DNA of 64,000 bases from the NCBI GenBank assembly GCA_017561265.1, contig JAFZDJ010000003.1, forward strand, positions 1 to 64,000. The letters are read 5' to 3'. The position numbers were made by a program, and so were the translations under genes. The notes under the pieces are model-generated. The model worked only from the letters and a program-made list of their open reading frames with translations, made no database searches and was not told the origin of the DNA. The stretch comes from Bacteroidales bacterium (GTDB lineage: Bacteria > Bacteroidota > Bacteroidia > Bacteroidales > UBA932). Position 1 is the first letter of the stretch. Every line of letters starts with the position of its first letter. Positions 6,553 through 14,568 of this stretch are shown one piece after another.

Positions 6553-7126
6553 CTACAGGATCAGTAAATGAAGCTGTCGGAAATTCATTGAAACAGATAG
6601 TCAATTTATCTCCCAAAGCCAGTTCCCGATAGAACCAAATGTATACGGTTCCGTCAGCAGCAATGCTTTTAAGCGAAACCTGCAGAGATGAGTTTTTAGT
6701 GTCAATGAATATTCCTGCACCTTCTGGCAATCCACCTCGAACAGTTTTACCATCAAATTCCAATTCAAATCCCTTGAGAGACTTATATCCTTTATAGTCT
6801 ATACTGCAAGTCGGATACTCAGGCTCAATAAAATCTTGCTTGATCGGTCTGCTGATGGGTTTGTCACCTTTATGTGAAAGTTTGATAGGAGATGACTGAG
6901 CATTGAATTCTGAATATGTAACTTCATAGATATCTCCCTGATTCAGCGGCTCCGAAGCATATAGATACCTGTCGCCTGTGGCATACTCAGTAACGGTTGC
7001 ATATAGGTCTGAAACTGTGACCTTGTCATTGTCGACATGATTGAACATAACCAGAAGCAGACCATCATCTGCTCCGATTCTCAATGGTTCTCCACCGTTT
7101 TTAATGATTTCGAGTCCTTTCATCAT
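6539..7126 (-). CDS. Unknown 195-aa protein
   Basis: Not recognised. Soluble, no signal peptide, beta-rich by composition with repeated short hydrophobic strands (LLLVMFNHVDN, GDIYEVTYSEF, GTVYIWFYREL). A second Met at codon 2 is an equally good start. It follows a 34-codon gene by 13 bp and probably shares its promoter at 7260-7290. The 3' end overlaps the LytTR gene by 14 bp on the opposite strand. Confidence 0.6.
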   Translation of the reverse strand: MMKGLEIIKNGGEPLRIGADDGLLLVMFNHVDNDKVTVSDLYATVTEYATGDRYLYASEPLNQGDIYEVTYSEFNAQSSPIKLSHKGDKPISRPIKQDFIEPEYPTCSIDYKGYKSLKGFELEFDGKTVRGGLPEGAGIFIDTKNSSLQVSLKSIAADGTVYIWFYRELALGDKLTICFNEFPTASFTDPVVRSL

Positions 7127-7139
7127 TTCGTCTTACTAA

Positions 7140-7244
7140 TCAATTGATTGGATTTTCATATGAAATTTCAACTACGACATCTTCTCCTTTAATACTTTTA
7201 GGTACATCATATGCGATACACCATAATCTGAAGCTGTATTTCAT
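7140..7244 (-). CDS. Small 34-aa protein, first gene of a two-gene unit
   Basis: The frame starts MKYSFRLWCIAYDVPKSIKG and ends NPIN-stop. It is supported by a good promoter 16 bp upstream and by tight spacing (13 bp) to the next gene. It may be a leader peptide, a small protein or the surviving start of a broken gene. No family recognised. Confidence 0.4.
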   Translation of the reverse strand: MKYSFRLWCIAYDVPKSIKGEDVVVEISYENPIN

Positions 7245-7259
7245 AGTGCTAGTTTTTGT

Positions 7260-7290
7260 CAAAGTTAGCAGGATGAACTGAATTTACAAT
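7260..7290 (-). promoter_or_regulatory. Promoter of the 34-aa/195-aa unit
   Basis: Minus strand: TAACTTTG (7260-7267) preceded, after 19 nt, by ATTG (7287-7290; one mismatch to TTTG). It overlaps the last codons of the upstream lipoprotein gene. Confidence 0.55.
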
Positions 7291-8537
7291 GAATATAGAT
7301 CCATTTCAGGGAAATGCTCTTCAAGTAATCCGAATGTGACTCTTAATACCTCAATGACATAATCGGCCGGACTTCTAGGACTTCCGTTTCTCAACATGTA
7401 AAAGGATATTTTTTCAATTTCATCAGCAGTCAGATCTATCAACCCTCGCTGATGCTTGACAAGAAGTATCCTGCACAAGACACAATATGGGTATGCAAAA
7501 CCGTATTGATAAGAATTCAGATTTCGCTGCATGATTTCCTTTGTCTTATCTTCAATTGCTTTGGATAGCCTGTCCAGCTGACTGACAGTCATCTTAGGAG
7601 TAAAGTGTGCAGATGCCAGAAGCATTTCAAGATAGTTCCTGTCCATGAATGTCCATGGTACGTTGATATCATTGTCATACATAGGACCCTCTTCTTCCGC
7701 AATGGCCGGATCTGCAAGCTTCATGTTTTCATAGAGTTTCAGCAAGGCTTCCGGGGCATGCGTTCTTGCAGCAAGCTCCTTGAGACCATTATACCATTCG
7801 GTAACATGAAGATTTATAAACATCAAGGAAGATTCATACACGAGCATATCCTTTCTAAGCGGATAATACATACAGGTCTGTGACAGTCCTTCAGTTGTAA
7901 GCTTGGCCATATCTTCATCCGGAATCTGAAACATATCGATTCTTTGCTGATATTCCTCGAACTGGTGCCAGAAGTTCTGCTCATTACAGTAGCCATATTT
8001 ATATACATATCCTGTGAATTCCCCTTCCACTACAGGTACATCCAGTTCGTCCCTTGGAATCTGGGCAGAATTATCGTCATCCGTTCCCGGTTCCGACGTA
8101 GGTTTATCAGTTCTGTAGAAGCATTTGTAATCACCGGCGATACCGTCTATAGAAAAATCTGTTCCTACTCTTTGCCATTCCATTTCCTTATCATTGATGG
8201 TGACGATTTCAAAACTTTGGCGCCCTGACTCCGATTCATCATAAATCAGAGTTATGACATTTCCATCAAGGATATACTTATATGTATCCGTATGATACAT
8301 CCAGATTTCATCGTAATTATAATATTCCCATGACCCGTCCTCACGGAAAGTATACTGAGGAATACCTTCCCATTTTGCAGAATACCCAAATTGAGAGTAG
8401 TCTTCAACCCAATAGCCGCTGACAAGCTTATGAATGTATCCCGGAATGTTACCGGAGTTTCCTCCTCCATTCTGTGGTTCCTTATCACAAGATAAGATAC
8501 AGAAGGCTACAGATAAGATTGTAAGAAAACGTTTCAT
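7284..8537 (-). CDS. Secreted lipoprotein of unknown function
   Basis: 417 aa from MKRFLTILSVAFCILSC, where C17 is the lipidation cysteine followed by D. The N-terminal mature part (about residues 30-140) looks like a small lipocalin-like beta-barrel domain (GYWVEDYSQFGYSAKW, TFREDGSWEYYNYDE, EWQRVG). The C-terminal ~230 residues are helical (TEWYNGLKELAARTHAPEAL, LEMLLASAHFTPK). The frame extends 13 codons upstream, but the lipoprotein signal sets the start. It is the last gene of the leftward unit that starts at 12779, 31 bp after the thioredoxin-like gene. Function unknown; probably periplasmic or surface exposed. Confidence 0.75.
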   Translation of the reverse strand: MKRFLTILSVAFCILSCDKEPQNGGGNSGNIPGYIHKLVSGYWVEDYSQFGYSAKWEGIPQYTFREDGSWEYYNYDEIWMYHTDTYKYILDGNVITLIYDESESGRQSFEIVTINDKEMEWQRVGTDFSIDGIAGDYKCFYRTDKPTSEPGTDDDNSAQIPRDELDVPVVEGEFTGYVYKYGYCNEQNFWHQFEEYQQRIDMFQIPDEDMAKLTTEGLSQTCMYYPLRKDMLVYESSLMFINLHVTEWYNGLKELAARTHAPEALLKLYENMKLADPAIAEEEGPMYDNDINVPWTFMDRNYLEMLLASAHFTPKMTVSQLDRLSKAIEDKTKEIMQRNLNSYQYGFAYPYCVLCRILLVKHQRGLIDLTADEIEKISFYMLRNGSPRSPADYVIEVLRVTFGLLEEHFPEMDLYSL

Positions 8538-8568
8538 GACATATTGAGATACACAACTCATCTCCAAG

Positions 8569-10914
8569 CTATTCACTGATAGACTTCACCAACTTCGCAA
8601 ACGCATCAGTATGGGTAGGATTAGCGTTGACATCAAGTATATTTCCTTCCTTGTCAATCAGGATGTATGTCGGGAATGCATCAACCTTGAGGAAATTCTC
8701 AATCGCCTTCTGCTGCGCTTCAGGAAGATTATAGTGGACTACATTATCACCGGTCACATTATATTCCTTGATGATGTTTTTCCATGTTTCTTCCGGCGAG
8801 CGGTTAGCCAGATAAAGAAATATCATGTCGTATGGCTTCATGTACTCATGAATATCGTGGGAATGAGAGAGTGCAGCACGGCATGGCCCGCACCACGTTC
8901 CCCAGAAATCAACCAATATGACTTTACCCTTGTATGGCTCTATTAACTTACGCAGGATCTTCTCTCCTTCGCTCATATCTCTGACCACGTCATTTGACTT
9001 CAGGTTATCAGGCCTCGACAAGCTTCGCCTAGTGATTGATAGATATTTTTCATTTTTATTCAATACCAATTTCTTCGCTGCCGGAAGAGAAATCTCATCT
9101 TCAATCAATGCCGTCATCTTACTGCCAAGAGGTCTCCTGGTCAGATCTATATTCCTGCACAATCCACGAGAAATATGAATATCACGAAGCGCTTTATCAC
9201 ATCCGAGGGAGTCGATTATCGCCATTGAATTCAACAGAGAAATCAAGCGGTACTGATCTTCATAAGCATCTGCGTGGCGCTCAAGTACGATATTGCAGCT
9301 ATCAACAAACTCACTTTGATTGAATTCATTTACCAGCTTCTCCAGTTCTGCTTCCGGCAACTCTCCATTTTTCTCTTTCAAAGCATTCAACTCATTTTCA
9401 TATCGTTCTACAATCTGCTTTTCCTCATCACTTAATACGGCATCACTATTCAGAAGCAGATCAGTCACAGTCATATTCAACGACTTACCTATCGACAATT
9501 GATCCAGATAATCTCTAATAAAAGTGTTGAAATCGCGATATGCGCCATATGGGCGGAATCTCTTTTCCCAGAATTCCTTTCCGACATATTCCATATATGA
9601 CTCTGGCAGTCCATATTCAGAGACATAAAAACGCGCCTGCATCATATCACGTCCCTGTGAAGAACGATAACAGCCTTCCACATAATCAATGTATCTCTGA
9701 GAGAGATCAGGATGCTCTTTCACTACACCGTCTAATTCTGCCATCAGCCGAGTCCTCAGGGCATCCGCATCTTTCCATATCAACATCGGATCCACCTTGC
9801 CTCTTTCATAATCCTGCAGGTCCAGACTCTCCCATGAATAAGGATGGGCGATAAGTTCATTCTGCAGACGCACATCGCTTCCCATAAACATCTTCTGATC
9901 TGTCGAAAAATCGTACAGGAAAAGATATGTCTCTCCCGGCTCCAGCAATGTAGAAATTGTGGTCCTACCCCAATCAAGAAAAACTTCAGTAGAATTCACA
10001 AGCGGCATTGTTATCGTGAATCTTCCCAACGAATCCATTGGCGCATATACCTTTTCATCCTCATCTGTCAGAATGTTGACATAACTTATATCAAACTCAG
10101 TACTCTTTTCATACAATTCTGCCGGCATGTCTTTCAACCAACCGGTGAAGGTCACAAAGTCTCCCTCACGGTAGCCGTTATCCTTGATGCCCTTACGCAT
10201 ATCCTTAAGAGGATAATCAGGTAATGCTGCCGTTGTGATCGGGCTGCATGTTACAGGCTGCACTCCATCGACTTGAATAGTGCGAAGACCTTTACGAAGT
10301 TTACCGACCTCAATATTCAATGACATACCATTATTGATTGCCAGGATACTATAACAATCCTTGCTGTCAGTCTGACTGAGGATATCCCAGAATTTTCCAT
10401 CATAGATAACACATTCCGGTGTGAAACCTATCAGCCAGTCTCCTGTTGATTCATTACGCCAATAAGTGTCAGATATGCCCGCTTGAAGTTTATCTGATTC
10501 TCGGACATTCTTGATGATCCATCCGTCTGGCTCGATAAAGTCAAAACTGCTGCAATCAGCTGGTAGAGGCTCGAATGTCAATACAAAATCCACCGTACCT
10601 GATTCCGGCATCCAGAACTGTTCTCCAAGCGTCAGGACTGTCGCATCCTTTACCTTATATTTATTTGCTCCGGACTGAAGATGCAGATTATTCTGAACTC
10701 GTATCCAATATCCCGGAGTATAATTGACCTGAACAGATAATTCCGTACGGTCACTATACATCTTAACTTCCTTGATATTGATTACTGATGCAGGCTTGCT
10801 GTATCCAGCAATCACATCATTCCATACAGCTGTAGGCTTATCCGCAGTCTGGGCAAAACCGAGGGTTCCGATCAGAAATAACAGAGTGATTAAAAATATC
10901 TTGATTGTTTTCAT
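8569..10914 (-). CDS. TlpA-type thioredoxin-like protein with large N-terminal region
   Basis: 781 aa with a signal peptide (MKTIKIFLITLLFLIGTLGF, cut near AQT). The last ~140 residues are a TlpA/thioredoxin fold: KVILVDFWGTWCGPCR with the active-site CGPC at about 675-678, and a cis-proline segment KVDAFPTYILID. The N-terminal part carries the domain shared in this cluster (TPGYWIRV, EQFWMPESG, FEPLPADCSSFDFIEPDGW, residues ~45-145). The middle resembles the long spacer of Bacteroidales TlpA proteins (beta domain, then a helical stretch). It probably acts as a periplasmic or envelope disulfide oxidoreductase, substrate unknown. Five bp separate it from the next gene upstream, so the two are co-transcribed. 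Confidence 0.85.
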   Translation of the reverse strand: MKTIKIFLITLLFLIGTLGFAQTADKPTAVWNDVIAGYSKPASVINIKEVKMYSDRTELSVQVNYTPGYWIRVQNNLHLQSGANKYKVKDATVLTLGEQFWMPESGTVDFVLTFEPLPADCSSFDFIEPDGWIIKNVRESDKLQAGISDTYWRNESTGDWLIGFTPECVIYDGKFWDILSQTDSKDCYSILAINNGMSLNIEVGKLRKGLRTIQVDGVQPVTCSPITTAALPDYPLKDMRKGIKDNGYREGDFVTFTGWLKDMPAELYEKSTEFDISYVNILTDEDEKVYAPMDSLGRFTITMPLVNSTEVFLDWGRTTISTLLEPGETYLFLYDFSTDQKMFMGSDVRLQNELIAHPYSWESLDLQDYERGKVDPMLIWKDADALRTRLMAELDGVVKEHPDLSQRYIDYVEGCYRSSQGRDMMQARFYVSEYGLPESYMEYVGKEFWEKRFRPYGAYRDFNTFIRDYLDQLSIGKSLNMTVTDLLLNSDAVLSDEEKQIVERYENELNALKEKNGELPEAELEKLVNEFNQSEFVDSCNIVLERHADAYEDQYRLISLLNSMAIIDSLGCDKALRDIHISRGLCRNIDLTRRPLGSKMTALIEDEISLPAAKKLVLNKNEKYLSITRRSLSRPDNLKSNDVVRDMSEGEKILRKLIEPYKGKVILVDFWGTWCGPCRAALSHSHDIHEYMKPYDMIFLYLANRSPEETWKNIIKEYNVTGDNVVHYNLPEAQQKAIENFLKVDAFPTYILIDKEGNILDVNANPTHTDAFAKLVKSISE

Positions 10915-10919
10915 ACTGA

Positions 10920-12779
10920 CTACTTTACGAGTTTTTTCAATGTCTTTACCATCAGATCATGGTCACGGAATTCATTGCTGAGTGCATAGGCGCCGTCTTT
11001 CTGAACTAGGACGTAAGATGGGATGCCGTCAATCTTGAAATAGTCGCAGATATATCTCCACTGCGCATCATTCAGTCTGTAGTGAAGGCCCTTGATGTCC
11101 GGAATCATCTTAAGATAAGTACCGATTGGAGATGTCTCATTGGCAATGTATATCCATACGAGATCGTCACTTGCGAGTTCTCCGGTCTTGTGCGGCTCAT
11201 TGGTTCTGATTGCAGATCGGCATGGGCTGCACCATGTGTTCCAGAAATCCACGAGCACGACCTTTCCTTTGTGAGGAGCGATGATAGCCTCGAAAAGTTT
11301 CTCTACCGGAACGTCCGGAGTCTTCTGGATATTGCTATCCCCTGCCGCCATAGCTGCAAGAGCCTTTTTCTGTATATCCTCACACATACGGAAGAAGAAC
11401 GGCTCGTCCCATTCACGCATTTCAGCGAGTCGTTCATCAATCGGAAGGCCATTTTCAGCCAATTGCATTGTCAATAATGCAGGGCGCAAGTATCTGACAT
11501 TGCCGTATTTCTGAGGATTGTCCATATCACATTCGATTTCCAAAAGACTGCTGGCATCATCGCAAATCATAAGAAGTGGATCTGTCAAGTCAAACATATC
11601 CGCCAGACGGTCGAACTGTTTTCCTGTGACTGGATCCAGGATGAGACCGACAGGTTCGTCATACGACTTATTGTGCGCGTCCCGGTAATTGTCTAATCTG
11701 AAATAATCCGCAAAAGAAAGTGCATAGAAGCAGATCATTTTCATATCGGCAATCATAAGTGCCTTAGCTGCAGGATGCGAATCCATAGCTTCCACCTTCC
11801 CGGCAAGTGCCTCATATCCTTTGATGAGCTGGTCTGTATATTCGTCAGCGGTCAGATCATAGTCCCGGATATCAGTATAAATACTGTAGGTCCTTATATC
11901 AGAAAGAGCTTTGTCATACGGAAGATTGTTGATGCAGTCATATACGCTGCCGTCTGAATACAACGGTTTGACAGGGATCGCAGGCTTTTCAGTACAGTTA
12001 CCGGTAGCAGCAAGATAATCCATATAGCTGAGGTCGCAATACATCTCAACTGTTTCCCCAGGAGCCACATGAAATTCACCCATACTGTGGTAATCCATAC
12101 GGATGAAACCGCTTACAGTGCCATACTGCTGGAAAGTCAGGCTTCCGATTCCTGTCTCAGGATCGATCTTCACTATATACTCATCCTGCGATGCAATCGG
12201 ACTGTTGATATACATCTCCACAGTATTTCCAAGCGAAGGCTGATAGCCGAGAAGGTGGAGATTGATGGTGGTCTCTCCCATATCATAAACGTATCCCGGG
12301 ACTTCTGTCCTGCTAGCCGGAGTGGTCTTTATGTGCTTTGGTAAGCCTCTTTCATATGCAGTGGAAGCTTTACCGCTGACGTTGACTCCAAGCAGCCTCC
12401 AGGCACCTTCTTCATAACCTTCGATGAAATCAAAACTCTTCGTATTGGCAGGCAGTGGCTTGAAATGAAGCACAAACAAGGAGTCGCCATCTGCCGGCAT
12501 CCACAATAATTCATCCGCATCAATTCCTTCTGTACCAACCATTTCATACGACTTCCCATCAGCTTCCAGATGAGTCTCGCTCACTACTTTGATCCAATAT
12601 CCCGGAAGATTGTATCCTCTCATATGAAGTGTTGTGAGACTGTCGGTCATCTCTACCTTCTCGATGATGATGGAGGTGGTGGTAGATGCCTCAACCGTAG
12701 GAAAATCTATAGTCTTCTCTTTCGGAGTACATGCACCTGCCAAAAGCAGAAATGCCGGTATCAATACCTTTACTTTCAT
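10920..12779 (-). CDS. TlpA-type thioredoxin-like lipoprotein
   Basis: 619 aa. Lipoprotein signal MKVKVLIPAFLLLAGAC (C17). The N-terminal shared domain is at about residues 38-140 (IEKVEMTDSLTTLHMRG, GYWIKV, LLWMPADGD, FKPLPANTKSFDFIEG). A middle beta region and a helical segment follow, then a C-terminal thioredoxin fold: KVVLVDFWNTWCSPCRS with active-site CSPC at about 517-520 and cis-proline KIDGIPSYVLV. Serine in CxxC differs from the CGPC of its neighbour, suggesting a different redox potential (inference). It is the first gene of the unit 12779-7284; a terminator for the preceding pair lies just upstream. Confidence 0.85.
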   Translation of the reverse strand: MKVKVLIPAFLLLAGACTPKEKTIDFPTVEASTTTSIIIEKVEMTDSLTTLHMRGYNLPGYWIKVVSETHLEADGKSYEMVGTEGIDADELLWMPADGDSLFVLHFKPLPANTKSFDFIEGYEEGAWRLLGVNVSGKASTAYERGLPKHIKTTPASRTEVPGYVYDMGETTINLHLLGYQPSLGNTVEMYINSPIASQDEYIVKIDPETGIGSLTFQQYGTVSGFIRMDYHSMGEFHVAPGETVEMYCDLSYMDYLAATGNCTEKPAIPVKPLYSDGSVYDCINNLPYDKALSDIRTYSIYTDIRDYDLTADEYTDQLIKGYEALAGKVEAMDSHPAAKALMIADMKMICFYALSFADYFRLDNYRDAHNKSYDEPVGLILDPVTGKQFDRLADMFDLTDPLLMICDDASSLLEIECDMDNPQKYGNVRYLRPALLTMQLAENGLPIDERLAEMREWDEPFFFRMCEDIQKKALAAMAAGDSNIQKTPDVPVEKLFEAIIAPHKGKVVLVDFWNTWCSPCRSAIRTNEPHKTGELASDDLVWIYIANETSPIGTYLKMIPDIKGLHYRLNDAQWRYICDYFKIDGIPSYVLVQKDGAYALSNEFRDHDLMVKTLKKLVK

Positions 12780-12807
12780 GTTTATATGTATTTAAGTAAT
12801 AACGCTA

Positions 12808-12815
12808 TAAAGTTA
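12808..12815 (-). promoter_or_regulatory. Possible -7 box of the thioredoxin-like gene unit
   Basis: TAACTTTA on the minus strand is one base off TAnnTTTG and lies ~30 bp upstream of the ATG at 12779, immediately after the T-run of the preceding terminator. No good -33 is visible. Confidence 0.3.
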
Positions 12816-12893
12816 CGAAAAAAGTCATTATGGATTATGTAAGAATCCTTAAACGAACCCGTATAGAAAAGAAAATTCCTAATCCATAATGAC
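12816..12893 (-). terminator. Terminator with unusually long loop
   Basis: A perfect 14-bp stem (GTCATTATGGATTA / TAATCCATAATGAC, arms 12824-12837 and 12880-12893) encloses 42 nt. On the minus strand it is followed by six T. It lies 17 bp after the stop of the 518-aa gene and separates the regulator-like pair from the thioredoxin-like unit. Confidence 0.65.
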
Positions 12894-12909
12894 ATATCTG
12901 GAATAAAAC

Positions 12910-14466
12910 TTATTTTACTACGACTCTCGCCAGCTTTTGTTTAGTCATCTGCCAAGCCCAAACACCGGCCTTGACTTCAAACTCCACCTTCTCCCCGCAT
13001 ACAGTTCCTTGAATAGTACCCTTCTTAAATTCACGTTTTACCGCAGGAAATTCTGCTCGGAATGTATTAGTGGCGAATCCGGCATCACGAATGTAATCTT
13101 TGTCTACTGGAAGTCCATGGATACGTGTCAGTCTGTATTTTTTCCTACCTATAGTCATGTTCCAATCACTGTTGACTGATATCGGTACACTACGATCTTC
13201 CATTACATACAAAGTGAAGTACACCATAGTGTTATTCTCATTCAGCTCAACTCTGTCCAGTATGATGTAATCTACCAGATCGTTAGTATTTATCTTACGT
13301 AATCCTGCTGAATGAGTAAGAACCAGCGCATTCACAGTACCCTTCAATGGATTATGGTCAAGAGAAGCCTGAACTCCATACTTCTGATCGCTGTTTGCAT
13401 CCGGATTGATGTCGAACTCCACTACGTCAGCATCCAGCGGCTCATAGACATGACACAATCTGAACTGGCAATAATCAGGAGACCAGAAGATATCCTTCTC
13501 GCTGCCGGCCATTCCTATGACCTCACGGCACTTGTATGTCTTTCCGTCCGCTACTATAACATTGTTTGCATCGTAGTTGATCCAAAGGTCTGTTCCCTGC
13601 TTAAAAGTCGTGAATATGCGAAGTTCCTTTGACGAACGTTCTATCTTCTGGATCGTTTCGCCTGTCATGTTTACCCTTACAATCGGTTCGTTGATTGTAA
13701 CAATATCAGAAGCAGTCGAATTGTATTCACTGAGCAGCTGCTTCTCCATCTGTCTTACGGTATATCCCGGGAAAGTCGCAGCGAGATCTCTGTATCCAGG
13801 AAGGATTGTACAATATCTTACGTTTCCATCCGGCAGCACCATACTTACCTGAGGGATATGATTATCCCATGCAGAACGGGCAATCTGCTGAACTGTTGAG
13901 TATGGAAAATCATCATTCGGATAAAGACAAAGTCCGTGGGCATCAAGCATAGGGACCCAATACAGCACCTCATCAAGAGTCTGGCAAGACCATGCAAAGT
14001 CGTTGTACCTTATAGAATATGGCTTATCTTCTCCCTGAATCCATACCCTCACCATCCTGGAATCCGGCATATAGGTATTATCCACATCCTTCTCCTCGTT
14101 GGCGATATGGCTTTTTATACCGTTCTTCCACAGCATCTCCATCAATGGCTTATATGGAGTCAGGTCGCTGCCATCAATCTTGATGGTCAGTCTTGTCGCC
14201 TTGTCTGACTGGAGCCTTTCGAGCAATCGTCCACCATATAAATCTTCAGAAGAAAAGACGACAGGCGAACTCTGCTTGTTCAGCATATAGACATGCTGGC
14301 CTGTCGCTTCGGATATCCTCAGCGTCTGATATTCTTCAAGGATTTCGGTACTTTTGGAAGTGTAACCTAGTTTGCCGTCAATGGTTTCGACTTCCTGCGC
14401 GAATGAGTCGATGGCCGAAAGGCAGAAGATGGCAGCCAGGGCCAATAAGAGATTTGTTTGTTTCAT
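12910..14466 (-). CDS. Secreted paralogue of the membrane HTH protein
   Basis: 518 aa with signal peptide (MKQTNLLLALAAIFCLSAID, cut near FAQ). From about residue 30 it aligns end to end with the outer part of the next gene upstream (14569-16470), with long near-identical stretches such as DSRMVRVWIQGED, RYNDFAW, WVPMLDAHGLC and ADGKTYKCREVIGMAG. Two copies of the cluster's shared beta domain are visible: about residues 270-365 (IQKIERSSKELRIF to YEPLDADVVEFDI) and about 400-490 (ILDRVELNENNTMVYF to FRAEFPA). Function unknown. It could share a ligand with the membrane protein. It has its own -7 box (14498-14505) and a cluster of CGTTGCA heptamers upstream. Confidence 0.75.
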   Translation of the reverse strand: MKQTNLLLALAAIFCLSAIDSFAQEVETIDGKLGYTSKSTEILEEYQTLRISEATGQHVYMLNKQSSPVVFSSEDLYGGRLLERLQSDKATRLTIKIDGSDLTPYKPLMEMLWKNGIKSHIANEEKDVDNTYMPDSRMVRVWIQGEDKPYSIRYNDFAWSCQTLDEVLYWVPMLDAHGLCLYPNDDFPYSTVQQIARSAWDNHIPQVSMVLPDGNVRYCTILPGYRDLAATFPGYTVRQMEKQLLSEYNSTASDIVTINEPIVRVNMTGETIQKIERSSKELRIFTTFKQGTDLWINYDANNVIVADGKTYKCREVIGMAGSEKDIFWSPDYCQFRLCHVYEPLDADVVEFDINPDANSDQKYGVQASLDHNPLKGTVNALVLTHSAGLRKINTNDLVDYIILDRVELNENNTMVYFTLYVMEDRSVPISVNSDWNMTIGRKKYRLTRIHGLPVDKDYIRDAGFATNTFRAEFPAVKREFKKGTIQGTVCGEKVEFEVKAGVWAWQMTKQKLARVVVK

Positions 14467-14497
14467 AATCGGAAAATTTACTTCGGTTTTGATGAAG

Positions 14498-14505
14498 CAA
14501 ATTTA
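14498..14505 (-). promoter_or_regulatory. -7 box of the secreted paralogue
   Basis: TAAATTTG on the minus strand, 32 bp before the ATG. No TTTG at 19-21 nt. This suggests separate control from the upstream membrane protein gene. Confidence 0.5.
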
Positions 14506-14517
14506 ATCCGACATTAT

Positions 14518-14568
14518 GCTGCAACGTGTATTTTTCACATGACATGAGCGTTGCAATTGCGTTGCAGC
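14518..14568. promoter_or_regulatory. Cluster of three CGTTGCA heptamers (candidate operator)
   Basis: GCTGCAACG at 14518-14526 is inverted against CGTTGCAGC at 14560-14568, and a further CGTTGCA lies at 14549-14555. The group fills the gap between the stop of the membrane HTH gene and the -7 box of its secreted paralogue. The spacing fits a regulator-binding region better than a terminator, as there is no T-run. Confidence 0.45.
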
